Assembly: GCF_012935715.1 (NCBI RefSeq)
Contig: NZ_CP052860.1
Span: forward strand, 6,200,001-6,264,000
Direction: 5' to 3'
Length of the DNA: 64,000 nucleotides
Source of the DNA: Pseudomonas sp. ADAK13
GTDB lineage: Bacteria; Pseudomonadota; Gammaproteobacteria; Pseudomonadales; Pseudomonadaceae
Under the pieces are notes generated by a model. The model did no database searches. It worked only from the letters and a program-made list of their open reading frames with translations, and was not told where the DNA came from. Positions 8,158-16,758 of the stretch are shown piece after piece. The position numbers were made by a program, and so were the translations under genes. Numbering within the stretch: position 1 is the first letter of the stretch; every line of letters starts with the position of its first letter.

Positions 8158-8679
8158 ATGATCACTATCAAACAGGCGACGGTCAGCGATGTTGCAGTGC
8201 TGCGTGACATTGGCATCCAGACCTACACCGAGCATTTCTCGGCCATCTGGAGCCCGGCGGGCATGCAGGGCTTCCTGGACAAGGACTTCTCCCCCGAATC
8301 GCTGCAAGACACCCTTGAGCGTCCCTCGGCACATTGTTGGTTACTCGCCCAGGATGAACAGGCACGTGCCGTCGGGTTCGCGAAGGTCAACTGGGACCGG
8401 GAGGTTCCGGGCAGCGATAAAGCAGGCGCCGAACTGCAAAAGATCTATTTCCTGAAGTCCGCGGCCGGTAATGGTTACGGCCAGCAGTTGCTGGACCACG
8501 TACACCAGCTCGCACGCACCCACCTGCAACCGCTGTTATGGCTCGAAGTACTCAAAACCAACGAAAGCGCCCAACGCTTTTATCAACGCTACGGGTTTGA
8601 ACGCCTGGCAGAAATCCCTTTCAGCACCGACATCACAGCGATCCCAATGGTGGTCATGTCCCACCGCTTGGCCCGGTAA
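8158..8679 (+). CDS. GNAT-family N-acetyltransferase
   Basis: 173 aa. The acetyl-CoA pyrophosphate-binding loop is visible as FLKSAAGNGYGQQLL (R/Q-x-x-G-x-G/A pattern), followed by the typical C-terminal NESAQRFYQRYGFERL. The substrate cannot be told from sequence; the start region (MITIKQATVSDVAVLRDI) is that of small-molecule or protein N-acetyltransferases. It is a single gene, convergent with the HAD gene, and the stops are 5 bases apart. Confidence 0.9.
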   Translation: MITIKQATVSDVAVLRDIGIQTYTEHFSAIWSPAGMQGFLDKDFSPESLQDTLERPSAHCWLLAQDEQARAVGFAKVNWDREVPGSDKAGAELQKIYFLKSAAGNGYGQQLLDHVHQLARTHLQPLLWLEVLKTNESAQRFYQRYGFERLAEIPFSTDITAIPMVVMSHRLAR

Positions 8680-8684
8680 AAGGC

Positions 8685-9374
8685 TCATCCTGCATCGGGT
8701 AACGGCAAGCCCCAAGCTTGCAGGTCAAACGCCTCCAGGCTCAGCAGTCGACCGTCCGCATGCAGGAACTTCTCCTGCGGCATAGCCGGGTCCGGGATGG
8801 CAACGGCGTACATCCCCGCCGCCTTGGCCGCCGTGATGCCGAATGGCGAATCCTCGAACACCAGGCAGTCAGCCGGCGCCACACCCAGCCGTTCGGCGGC
8901 CACCAGGAAGATGTCCGGCGCCGGCTTGGCGGCACCCACCTGCGGGTCATCCGCCGTAACGATGGCGTCGAACAAGGCGAACCACTCCCGGTGCAAGGTG
9001 GTTTTCAGCTCGAAATAATGCCGCGATGAGCTGGTGCCCACCGCAATCGGCACACCGTGGGCCGACAAATGCCGCACCAGCGCCTGGGCCCCGGCCATCG
9101 CCGCCGCTTGTGGAAAGCGCGCATTCATCAACGGCGTGCGTTCCTGCAGGAACGCCTCGGGGCTCATCGGCAAGCCCACGGCCTGCACGATATAGCTGGC
9201 GAGCTCATAGGCCCCCAGGCCGATGGTGTTCTGCTTCATGCTCCAGTCAAACGTGAGGCCGTAGCGGTCGGCAATCATCTGGGTGACTTCGGTGTAGATG
9301 CCTTCGGTGTCGAGCAGCAGGCCGTCCATGTCGAAGATCACAGCCTTGATCGGCGCGGGTCGCGGTGCATTCAT
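8685..9374 (-). CDS. HAD-superfamily phosphatase, beta-PGM-like
   Basis: 229 aa. Motif I is VIFDMDGLLLDTEG (nucleophile Asp), motif II VGTSSSRHY, motif III Lys in GAAKPAPDIF, motif IV VFEDSPFGITAA. A helical cap inserted after motif I places it in subfamily IA with sugar-phosphatases and beta-phosphoglucomutases. The start at 9374 has TTGAGGGC upstream, and the frame overlaps the permease region by coupling, so it is probably the last gene of the carbohydrate operon and acts on a sugar phosphate. The exact substrate is unknown. Confidence 0.85.
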   Translation of the reverse strand: MNAPRPAPIKAVIFDMDGLLLDTEGIYTEVTQMIADRYGLTFDWSMKQNTIGLGAYELASYIVQAVGLPMSPEAFLQERTPLMNARFPQAAAMAGAQALVRHLSAHGVPIAVGTSSSRHYFELKTTLHREWFALFDAIVTADDPQVGAAKPAPDIFLVAAERLGVAPADCLVFEDSPFGITAAKAAGMYAVAIPDPAMPQEKFLHADGRLLSLEAFDLQAWGLPLPDAG

Positions 9375-9384
9375 CAAGGTGCCC

Positions 9385-10413
9385 TCAAGTACGGCCGGCA
9401 TAATGGTCGATCAAGCGGTTGAGCAAAATCGCCAGCACGATGATCACCCCGGTGATCGCCATCTGATAGAACGAGCCCAGCCCCAGCAGGTTGAAGATAT
9501 TGCGCAGCACCTGCAGCAGCATCACCGCCACCGCCGTGCCCACCACACTGCCGCGCCCGCCGAACAGGCTGGTGCCGCCCAGCACCACGGCGGCAATCGC
9601 ATCCAGTTCCAGGCCTTGGGCGGCGGTCGGCTGGCCGACGTGCAGGCGTGAGGTCATCAACAAGCCGGCAAACGCCGCCAGGCCGCCGCAGATGGCGAAC
9701 ACCGCAATCGTCACCGCACGCACCGGCACCCCGGACAGCCGCGCAGCCTCCAGGTTGCCGCCGGTGGCGAGCACATACTCGCCAAACACCGTGTAGCGCA
9801 GCACCAGCCAGGCGATGACGGTGATCAGGATAAAGATCAGCCCCAGCACCGGGAACGCGATACCCGCGCTGGGCAAGATGTCGATCATCGCCGAGCCGAA
9901 CGCCGTAAAGCTGGCCGGCAACCCGCCAATCGGCGCTCCATCGGACGCCAGGAACGTAGCCCCGCGCAACGAGACCAACCCGGCGAGGGTGATGATAAAA
10001 CTCGGCACTTTGCCAAACACCGTCAGGCTGCCCATCAAGGTGCCGATGGCCAGGCCCACCAGCAACGTGGCCGGCACCGCCAGCCAACCGCTGACCTGCT
10101 GTTGCAGGAGCACGGCCACCAGAATCCCGCCGAAGGCGCACAGGCTGCCCACTGAAAGATCGATATTGGCGGTGAGGATGACGAAGGTCATGCCGATGGC
10201 AATGATCCCCACAATCGCCCCCTGCTGGAACAGGTTGGCGATGTTGCCGAAGGTCAGGAAGTCATCCGACAGGAACGTCGCCACCACCACGGCAAACAGG
10301 AAAATGAACACGAAGTTGTAGCGCATCACCCATTCCAGCACCGCACTGCGACGGCGGCTGGCGAGGGCGACAGGCTTATCGAAAACCGGGCTTGGATTGC
10401 TCGCAATAGTCAT
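9385..10413 (-). CDS. Sugar ABC transporter permease, RbsC/FrcC type
   Basis: 342 aa with about ten membrane segments and the signature of the ribose/xylose/fructose permease family (ILTANIDLSVGS, GGTSLFGGRGSVVGT, AQGLELDAIAAVVLGG). It overlaps the ATPase gene by ATGA, indicating translational coupling. With the ATPase and the periplasmic binding protein it forms a complete CUT2 importer. The substrate is a monosaccharide or polyol; the family alone does not decide which. Confidence 0.9.
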   Translation of the reverse strand: MTIASNPSPVFDKPVALASRRRSAVLEWVMRYNFVFIFLFAVVVATFLSDDFLTFGNIANLFQQGAIVGIIAIGMTFVILTANIDLSVGSLCAFGGILVAVLLQQQVSGWLAVPATLLVGLAIGTLMGSLTVFGKVPSFIITLAGLVSLRGATFLASDGAPIGGLPASFTAFGSAMIDILPSAGIAFPVLGLIFILITVIAWLVLRYTVFGEYVLATGGNLEAARLSGVPVRAVTIAVFAICGGLAAFAGLLMTSRLHVGQPTAAQGLELDAIAAVVLGGTSLFGGRGSVVGTAVAVMLLQVLRNIFNLLGLGSFYQMAITGVIIVLAILLNRLIDHYAGRT

Positions 10414-11906
10414 GGTTCTACACTCGTTTTACCGATAAGGATGGCCTGGTCGATCTGGTCGCGGCTGGCACTCAAGGGGTCGAAACACAGCGCATTGCGC
10501 CCCTCGTGCATCACCCAGATGCGGTCGCAATTGACGTACAACTCATCCAGCTCGCTGCTGGCCACCAGCACCGCCGCCCCTTCCTGCGCCAGGCTGCGGG
10601 CCAGGGCGTAGAGGTCGGCCTTGGCGCCGACATCCAGGCCGCGGCTGGGCTCGTCCAGCAGCAACAGCCGTGCGCCGTCGATCACCCACTTGGCCATGAC
10701 CACTTTCTGTTGATTGCCACCGGAGAGCTGGCGCACCGGTTGCTCGAGGTTGTCGAGCTTGGTCTGCAAGCGTTGCAGCACCGGGCCGGCGCGATCCTTG
10801 GCCTGGCGATGGGAAAACCAGCTCAAGTGCCGGGTGTGCACCAGGCACGCGTTGCGGTAGATCGGCGCGTCCAGCAGCAGGCCTTCGGTCTTGCGGTTTT
10901 CCGGTACCAACCCGACGCCCTGGCGAATGGCCTGGCGCGAGGTTTGCGGGTGATAGGGTTGGCCGAACAGCTCGACATCGCTGTCGTTGCGACCCACACC
11001 AAACAAGGCCTTGAGCAAGGTGCTGCGCCCCGCTCCGTTCAGCCCGGCAAGCCCGACGATTTCACCCTGGCGCACTTCCAGTCCTTGCACGTCCAGGCCC
11101 TGCTCGCCCTGCAAGCGGCGAATGTTCAGCGCGAGGTTTTCCCGGGGCGCCTGGCGCGGGCTGCGCTCCAGCAGGTCGCGGTGTTCGCCGACCACGGCAG
11201 CAATCAGCGCCTGGTCATCGATCTGCGCCAGCTCATGGGTTTGCAGGGTTCGCCCGGCGCGCAGCACCGTGACCCGGTCGCCGATCTCGCGGATTTCATT
11301 CAGCCGGTGGCTGACATACAGCACGGCCACCCCGGCCGCCGTGATCTCGCGGATCACCTGGAACACCCGCTTGAGTTCAGTCTCGTTCAGCGCCGCCGAA
11401 GGCTCGTCCATCACCACCAGTCTCGCCTCACAGGTCAGTGCCCGGGCAATGGCCGCCAATTGCTGATTGGCAATCGACAGGCTGCCCACTCGGTCGGTGC
11501 TCGAGAAATTCGCCCCCACCCGCAACAGCGCGGCCTTGGCCAAGGCAGTGCGCTTGCCCCGGGAAATAATCCCGAAGCGCTGGGGCGCGTAGCCGAGCAT
11601 CAGGTTTTCTTCGACGGTCATCTGCGGGATCAGGTCGAGTTCCTGATAAATCATCGCGATCCCGGCCTGGCGCGCCTGTTGCGGGTTCTTCAACTCCACA
11701 CGCTGCCCGGCCACCGACATCTCGCCGCCATCCGGGCGATGAGCGCCGGCGACGATTTTCAACAAGGTACTTTTGCCCGCGCCATTGGCACCCAGCAGGC
11801 AATGCACCTCCCCCGGCCGAACGTCGAGGGACGCGTCAGTCAGCGCCACCACATTGGGCGGAAAACGCTTGCTGACATGACGGATATCCAGGGCCAACTC
11901 ACTCAT
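10410..11906 (-). CDS. Sugar ABC transporter ATP-binding protein, RbsA type
   Basis: 498 aa with two fused nucleotide-binding domains, as in RbsA/XylG. Domain 1 has Walker A LGANGAGKST, a diverged signature LSIANQQLAAIARAL and Walker B LVVMDEPSAAL. Domain 2 has the degenerate Walker A AGLNGAGRST, signature LSGGNQQKV and Walker B LLLDEPSRGLD. A degenerate second site is normal for the family. The start at 11906 has GGAG upstream and overlaps the regulator gene by 8 bases; the stop overlaps the permease start. Confidence 0.9.
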   Translation of the reverse strand: MSELALDIRHVSKRFPPNVVALTDASLDVRPGEVHCLLGANGAGKSTLLKIVAGAHRPDGGEMSVAGQRVELKNPQQARQAGIAMIYQELDLIPQMTVEENLMLGYAPQRFGIISRGKRTALAKAALLRVGANFSSTDRVGSLSIANQQLAAIARALTCEARLVVMDEPSAALNETELKRVFQVIREITAAGVAVLYVSHRLNEIREIGDRVTVLRAGRTLQTHELAQIDDQALIAAVVGEHRDLLERSPRQAPRENLALNIRRLQGEQGLDVQGLEVRQGEIVGLAGLNGAGRSTLLKALFGVGRNDSDVELFGQPYHPQTSRQAIRQGVGLVPENRKTEGLLLDAPIYRNACLVHTRHLSWFSHRQAKDRAGPVLQRLQTKLDNLEQPVRQLSGGNQQKVVMAKWVIDGARLLLLDEPSRGLDVGAKADLYALARSLAQEGAAVLVASSELDELYVNCDRIWVMHEGRNALCFDPLSASRDQIDQAILIGKTSVEP

Positions 11907-12885
11907 GATCCTGCTCCAGCAAATAACGGGCGGTCGCCGCGTCGGTGGCCAGCACATTGACGTAGCCGGCCTTGACGCTGGCGTGGACGATGCGGTGCTT
12001 CTGCGCGCCGACGCACACGGCAATGGACCAGGCCTTGTCGCGCAACGCGGCCAACGGCAGGCCCAGGGTGCGGGCGTCGAGTTCGGGCATCACCGGCTCG
12101 CCATCCATGCCGATAAAACGGCCCATGATGTCGCCGACGGCGCCCAGGCGCTCCAGCGCTTCGAGCAGCGGGCGGTCGATGTAACCCGACTCCATCAGCA
12201 CCGAATGATCAGACAACTCCCCCAGGCTGAAACACGCCACCGGCGCCTGTTGGCCGAGGCGCAAGACCTGGGCGATCACCGGATCTTGCTCCAGCGCTTC
12301 GCGGGTGTGGGCATGCCCCAGGATCGCCGGCACCGGCAGCAACGTGGCCTGGCCACGAGCCGCCTGGGCGAAGCGCTCGGCAACGTTATGGCTGGGCTCC
12401 CCCATCGAGCGCGTATTGATCGCGCCGTTCAGCAGCACCACATTGACGCCCTCGTTCCAGCGCGGCACCAGCCACTGGGCCATTTTGGTCAGGGTGCGGC
12501 CCCACGACACCCCGATCAGTGCCGGCATCGGCTGCAAATTGCACAGGTAACGGGCGGCGGCCTGGGTCACCACGTTCAGCGCGGTGTCGGCGTCCTCTAC
12601 ATCCAGCACCAGCGCTTCACGCAAGCCGAAGCGCCGTTGCAACGCCACTTCCAGCTGCGGCAGGCGGGCCGAGCGGGCGACGATATCGATGCGCACCACC
12701 CCGCAATCCCGCGCCTCGCGCAGCAGGCGGCTGACCTGCCAGCGGGTCAGGCCGGTTTCCCGGGAAATATCGCTTTGGGTTTTCTCCAGGTCGTAATACA
12801 GCTTGGCCACCTGGACCATCAGGTCATCGCGCTGGGAATCTGCCGACAACCGCGTGGCAAATGATTCTTCAGGATGGGCGCTCAT
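11899..12885 (-). CDS. SorC-family transcriptional regulator
   Basis: 328 aa. An N-terminal helix-turn-helix (SDISRETGLTRWQVSRLLREA, about residues 38-58) is followed by a long sugar-phosphate-binding domain with the SorC/CggR pattern (IGVSWGRTLTKMAQWL, a later GYIDRPLLEAL and MDGEPV). Such regulators sense phosphorylated sugars made by the pathway they control. The gene lies between the kinase and transporter genes with overlaps at both ends (ATGA with the kinase), so it is co-transcribed with its targets. Start at 12885. Confidence 0.85.
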   Translation of the reverse strand: MSAHPEESFATRLSADSQRDDLMVQVAKLYYDLEKTQSDISRETGLTRWQVSRLLREARDCGVVRIDIVARSARLPQLEVALQRRFGLREALVLDVEDADTALNVVTQAAARYLCNLQPMPALIGVSWGRTLTKMAQWLVPRWNEGVNVVLLNGAINTRSMGEPSHNVAERFAQAARGQATLLPVPAILGHAHTREALEQDPVIAQVLRLGQQAPVACFSLGELSDHSVLMESGYIDRPLLEALERLGAVGDIMGRFIGMDGEPVMPELDARTLGLPLAALRDKAWSIAVCVGAQKHRIVHASVKAGYVNVLATDAATARYLLEQDHE

Positions 12886-14402
12886 GCTGCCGGCCTTACG
12901 CCGAGCGTGCGGTTCGCCGGCGGCTTGCAACTGATGGGCGCGACGCTGTCGGTGGCGGCGCGGTAGCGGCCCAGCAGCTCGATGTATTGTTCGTGGGCGT
13001 AAGGGTCCGGCTCGATCAGCCGGCCGATGGTGGTGAAGTCGGTGGCGGCCTCCTGCAGGTTGCCGAACTCGCCCAAGGCGCAAGCCGCCGCTGCTGCGGT
13101 GCCGATCAGGGTGAGGTTGTCGTGGGGCACCATTTCGAACGGCACACCGGTGGCGTCCACCGTGGCCTGCAACCACAACGGGTTTTTCTGGAAGCCGCCT
13201 GCCGCGACCACACGGGTGATCTCGATGCCTTCGGAGCGCCAGGTATGAAAGATGTTTGCCGAGCCCAGGGCAATCGCTTCCACCGAGGCGCGGTACAGGT
13301 CATGCCGGTCATGGTTCAGCGAGAGGCCCATGATCGCCCCGCGCATGTCCGGCGAACGGTACGGCGTGCGGTTGCCCATCCAGTAATCGAGCACCAACAA
13401 GCCGGTGGAGCCTGGCTGCAGTTGCGCAGCCTGGCGGATCAGGCGCTGGTGCCCGGCATCGTCGAGGCCGAACATCTTTTGCGCCAGCCAGTTGAGGATC
13501 GAACCGGCGGACACCTGCCCGCCTTCCATCAGCCATTGGCCGTCGAGCAAGGCGCCGGGATACGGCCCCCAGATGCCCGGCACATCGATCCGTTGCGGGG
13601 TGTGCATCAATTGCACCACCGAAGTACCGCCGATGAATAACAGCTCGCCGGCGCCGGTGGTGCCGGCACTGAGCATTGCCATGTGGGCATCGATGCCACC
13701 CTGGGCCACCAGGGTGTCGCGGCCCAGCCCCAGATGGTTGGCGGCATCGGCGCTCAACGGGCCGATACGCCCGCCGACCTTGATCACTTCCTGAGGGAGT
13801 TTTTGCGCCAGCTCCGGCACGCCCAGTTCGGCGTACAGTTCCACCGGAAAACGCTGCTGAAGCGTGTCGTAGTTCCACTTGCAGCTGGCATTCAATTGGG
13901 AGGCGACCCAGCGCCCGGTCAGCTGGAAGTTGATCCAGTCCACCGCCTCGCAGATGCGCTCGGCGCGCTGGTACACCTGGGGCTCGTGCTCGGCCAGCCA
14001 CATGGCCTTGGGCACCAGCCACTCCACCGCGTCACCGCCCTGGTTCATCATCGGGTGGCTGACGTGAGCGGTGCGCGCCGACTCGGCTGCGGCGCGGCAA
14101 TCCATCCATAAGAGTGCCGGGGCCAAGGGTTGGCCGTCTGCCTGGGCGACCACTACGGTGGAGGCTGTGGTGGCGACGCACACCGCCGCCACCTGCGGGT
14201 GCCCGGCCTGGGCCATCAACTGCCGGCAGGCTTTGCCCAATGCCGACCACCAATCCGCCGGCGCCTGTTCGGCCCAGCCCAACTGCGGGTATTGCGTGGC
14301 ATACGGCGCCTCGGCGACGTGCACCAGTTTGTGGCTGTGCAGGTCATACAAACCGGCCCGCACCCCACCTGTTCCGAAATCCAGTCCCAACAACAAGGTC
14401 AT
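12882..14402 (-). CDS. FGGY-family carbohydrate kinase
   Basis: 506 aa, the usual FGGY length. The N-terminal phosphate loop is LLGLDFGTGGVRAGLYD, the first-domain catalytic region includes GGIDAHMA, and the C-terminal ATPase part has VVAAGGFQKNPLWLQ. It phosphorylates an imported sugar or polyol in the cytoplasm; ribulose, erythritol and related polyols are all substrates of relatives. CAGGAGGACTACC precedes the ATG. The neighbouring zinc dehydrogenase suggests phosphorylation then oxidation of a polyol, or the reverse order. Confidence 0.85.
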   Translation of the reverse strand: MTLLLGLDFGTGGVRAGLYDLHSHKLVHVAEAPYATQYPQLGWAEQAPADWWSALGKACRQLMAQAGHPQVAAVCVATTASTVVVAQADGQPLAPALLWMDCRAAAESARTAHVSHPMMNQGGDAVEWLVPKAMWLAEHEPQVYQRAERICEAVDWINFQLTGRWVASQLNASCKWNYDTLQQRFPVELYAELGVPELAQKLPQEVIKVGGRIGPLSADAANHLGLGRDTLVAQGGIDAHMAMLSAGTTGAGELLFIGGTSVVQLMHTPQRIDVPGIWGPYPGALLDGQWLMEGGQVSAGSILNWLAQKMFGLDDAGHQRLIRQAAQLQPGSTGLLVLDYWMGNRTPYRSPDMRGAIMGLSLNHDRHDLYRASVEAIALGSANIFHTWRSEGIEITRVVAAGGFQKNPLWLQATVDATGVPFEMVPHDNLTLIGTAAAAACALGEFGNLQEAATDFTTIGRLIEPDPYAHEQYIELLGRYRAATDSVAPISCKPPANRTLGVRPAA

Positions 14403-14501
14403 CGGTAGTCCTCCTGCGTCTTTTTACGACGACGCTTTTTGTTTTAAGCCCGGCAACGCTCCGCGCTGTCGGGCTTGGCGACACACAGCAAACGGCATGG
14501 C

Positions 14502-15518
14502 TCAGGGACGGAAAATCACCTTGGCCGCCACTTCACTGCGATCGGCATACCGCTTGAACATCGCCGGCAACTCATCCAGCGGCAAGTCGTGGGTAATCAT
14601 GAACTGCCACTGCAATTCACCGGAAGCCAGTTTGTCGATGGAAGCCGTCCACTCGTCACCCGGGAACGGTGCCGAGAACGAGTTCCAGGCGCCGTGCAGG
14701 GAGATTTCCTGGCGCAGGAAGTGCGAGAACGTCGCGGTGCTGAGGGCCACGTCGCTGGTGGGAATGCCGATAAACACCACGTGCCCGCCGGCCTTGGTCA
14801 GTTGCACGGCCTGGTTGATGGAGCTGGGGTGGCCTGCGGCTTCAATCACCAGTTGGCAACGCGGCAGCTCGGCATCCGCCGCGCCGCTGAGCAGGGTGTG
14901 GGTGGCGCCGGCCTGGCGGGCCATGGCGAGTTTTTCTTCGGCGATGTCGATGGCGACGATGTCCTTGGCGCCCATGATCCGCAGCCATTGAATCGCAAAC
15001 AGGCCGATCGGCCCGCAGCCCACCACTGCCCCGCTCTGCCCGGCCTTGAAGTCGGCTTTCCAGATCGCATGCAGGGCAATCGCCGCCGGGTCTACCAGGG
15101 ACGCGGCAATCGGGTCCATGCCTTGGGGCACCTTGATCAGGTTGCTCAGCGGCACGTTGACGTACTCGGCATACGCGCCGTCGCGGCGGCTGCCGAAGTA
15201 ATCGTAGCGCTCCGAACGGGACGGAAAGCCACGGGCATATTGGTCGCTGCTGACGTCCGGGATCATCGGCGGCACGGTCACCAGCTCGCCGATGACGTAG
15301 CCTTCGACGCCGCTGCCGATCTCTTCGATGAAGCCTGCGAATTCATGGCCGCAAATCAGCGGCATCACGTGGGCGCCCTTGCTCAGCATGCGCGGGATAT
15401 CCGAGCCGCACACGCCGCAGGCTGCGACCCGGACCAGCGCATGGCCGGCCTTGACCGCCGGTTTTGGAACCTCTTCGACCCGGATATCGCCCGGTTGGTA
15501 CATGACGGCAGCTTTCAC
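14502..15518 (-). CDS. Zinc-dependent alcohol dehydrogenase, polyol-(phosphate) type
   Basis: 338 aa, GTG start with AGAGGAA upstream. Catalytic zinc ligands appear as CGVCGSDIPR and GHEFAGFIEEIG, and the Rossmann NAD loop as AVVGCGPIGLFAIQ. The structural zinc cysteine lobe normally found near residue 95-115 is absent (that stretch reads ARGFPSRSERYDYFGS), as in some galactitol-1-phosphate 5-dehydrogenase (GatD)-like enzymes. It likely oxidises a polyol or polyol phosphate made by the kinase. A weak GC-rich hairpin at 14439-14476 separates it from the kinase gene. Confidence 0.85.
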   Translation of the reverse strand: MKAAVMYQPGDIRVEEVPKPAVKAGHALVRVAACGVCGSDIPRMLSKGAHVMPLICGHEFAGFIEEIGSGVEGYVIGELVTVPPMIPDVSSDQYARGFPSRSERYDYFGSRRDGAYAEYVNVPLSNLIKVPQGMDPIAASLVDPAAIALHAIWKADFKAGQSGAVVGCGPIGLFAIQWLRIMGAKDIVAIDIAEEKLAMARQAGATHTLLSGAADAELPRCQLVIEAAGHPSSINQAVQLTKAGGHVVFIGIPTSDVALSTATFSHFLRQEISLHGAWNSFSAPFPGDEWTASIDKLASGELQWQFMITHDLPLDELPAMFKRYADRSEVAAKVIFRP

Positions 15519-15556
15519 AGTGAATTCCTCTGTTGAGTGACGAGTGCGTTCGAACA

Positions 15557-15578
15557 GGCACCTCTCGCAAGAGGTGCC
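15557..15578 (-). promoter_or_regulatory. Intercistronic hairpin after the binding-protein gene
   Basis: GGCACCTCT and AGAGGTGCC form a perfect 9-bp stem around CGCA, between the binding-protein and dehydrogenase genes. There is no T-run. Such hairpins commonly stabilise the upstream cistron, letting the binding protein be made in excess. Confidence 0.6.
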
Positions 15579-15611
15579 CGCAAAAATCCATAAGGTGGCG
15601 GCGCAAATCCG

Positions 15612-16586
15612 TCAGAGCGCGCCGGGGCGGTATTCGCCGAAGGTAGAGTCATGCTTGACCTCCGCCACGTTGGCCTTGGTCACCACCTGGGTGCCGGCGT
15701 CGACAAAGTTGGGCACCGATTTGCCGGCCGCCAGGGCCCGCGCGGCTTCAATGGCGACCTCGCCCAGGTAGCGCGGGTCGTTGAGGGCGGTGGCCACGTA
15801 TTGATCGCCGCTCTGGATGGCATTCAAGGCCTCGGACAAGCCATCGATCCCGGCCACCAGCACGTCTTTCTTGCCGCTTTCGGTGAGCACTTGCAGCGCG
15901 CCCATGGCCATGTCGTCGTTATGCGCGATCACGGCCTTGAGGTCGGGGTGCGCTTGCAGCAAATCCTGCATCGCCGTGACGGCGTTGGCGCGCATGTACT
16001 CGCTGTAAGGGCCGTCGATGATCTTGAAGTCGGTGCCGGCCAGGGCGGTGTGGAAGCCCTTGCGGCGTTCTTTCATCACCGTGCCGCCGGCATCGCCCTG
16101 GATCTCGATGATCTTGCCTTTGGTCACGCCGCGCTGCTTGAGGGCGGCGAGCAAGGCCTTGCCGGACAGCTCGCCCATCTCGGCATTGTTGCGGCCGATG
16201 GTGGTAGCCACCGGCGCATTGATTGCGCGGTCGACGGCAATCACCGGCACCTTGGCGCGCTTGGCAGCGTCGAGGGCGGCGCCTACGGCGTCGGGGTTCA
16301 CGGCGTTGATGATGAGGATGTCGACCTTGCGGGTCAGCAGGTCCTGGATGTCGTTGTTCTGCTTGCTGATATCGCCGTTGGCGTCGAGGAAGATCAGCTC
16401 GTCGCCGCCCTTGGCCGCGGCGGCCTTGGCGCCATCGCGCAGCTGTACATAGAAGGGAGATTGCAGGGTGACCTGGCTGAAACCGATCTTCAGATCCTTG
16501 GCCTGGGCGTTCAGCGCCAGCGCCGAGGCCGCGACAGCCAGTGCAAGGGCCAGCACATGAACAGGTTTACGGGCTATCTGGAGCAT
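15612..16586 (-). CDS. Periplasmic sugar-binding protein, RbsB type
   Basis: 324 aa. A cleavable signal peptide ends near ALNAQAKD (about residue 29). The mature protein has the periplasmic-binding-protein type 1 pattern LKIGFSQVTLQSPFYVQLRDG, DANGDISKQNNDIQDLL, PVIAVDRAINAP and VIAHNDDMAMGALQVL. It delivers the sugar or polyol to the permease/ATPase pair. As the first gene of the operon, it follows a regulatory gap containing two palindromes. AGGAATCACC precedes the ATG. Confidence 0.9.
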   Translation of the reverse strand: MLQIARKPVHVLALALAVAASALALNAQAKDLKIGFSQVTLQSPFYVQLRDGAKAAAAKGGDELIFLDANGDISKQNNDIQDLLTRKVDILIINAVNPDAVGAALDAAKRAKVPVIAVDRAINAPVATTIGRNNAEMGELSGKALLAALKQRGVTKGKIIEIQGDAGGTVMKERRKGFHTALAGTDFKIIDGPYSEYMRANAVTAMQDLLQAHPDLKAVIAHNDDMAMGALQVLTESGKKDVLVAGIDGLSEALNAIQSGDQYVATALNDPRYLGEVAIEAARALAAGKSVPNFVDAGTQVVTKANVAEVKHDSTFGEYRPGAL

Positions 16587-16621
16587 GGTGATTCCTATTT
16601 TTTATTGTTGTCAGGAGTCGG

Positions 16622-16645
16622 GCATGGCCTTCAGCGAGGCCATGC
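16622..16645 (-). promoter_or_regulatory. Inverted repeat in the 5' leader of the sugar operon
   Basis: GCATGGCCT and AGGCCATGC form a perfect 9-bp stem with a 6-base loop, about 36 bases before the binding-protein start. It is not followed by Ts on the minus strand. It could be an operator or an mRNA 5' hairpin. Confidence 0.5.
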
Positions 16646-16648
16646 TCA

Positions 16649-16673
16649 CAAATGTGAACCGCGATCACATTTG
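16649..16673. promoter_or_regulatory. Palindromic operator candidate CAAATGTGA-N7-TCACATTTG
   Basis: Perfect 9-bp arms with a 7-base spacer in front of the sugar operon. The arms resemble CRP/Vfr half sites (TGTGA/TCACA), but the spacer is one base too long for the 16-bp consensus. A site for the SorC-type regulator is another possibility. Confidence 0.6.
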
Positions 16674-16709
16674 AAAAACTATGCCTTGCTCCCGAGGGTG
16701 TCAAGGCTA

Positions 16710-16731
16710 ATTTGTTAGATTCCAAACAAAT
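16710..16731. promoter_or_regulatory. DeoR-like operator candidate
   Basis: ATTTGTT-N8-AACAAAT is a 22-bp palindrome. Its core TGTTAGATTCCAAACA (16713-16728) matches 13 of 16 positions of the E. coli DeoR operator TGTTAGAATTCTAACA. It lies between deoR and the binding-protein gene, placing the sugar operon under possible DeoR control. Confidence 0.55.
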
Positions 16732-16758
16732 GAAATAAAAATCACAATACCATTTGAA

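Noticed and set aside
16649..16673. CRP/Vfr binding site
   Set aside because: Half sites fit, but the spacer is seven bases instead of six, so it is reported only as a general operator candidate.
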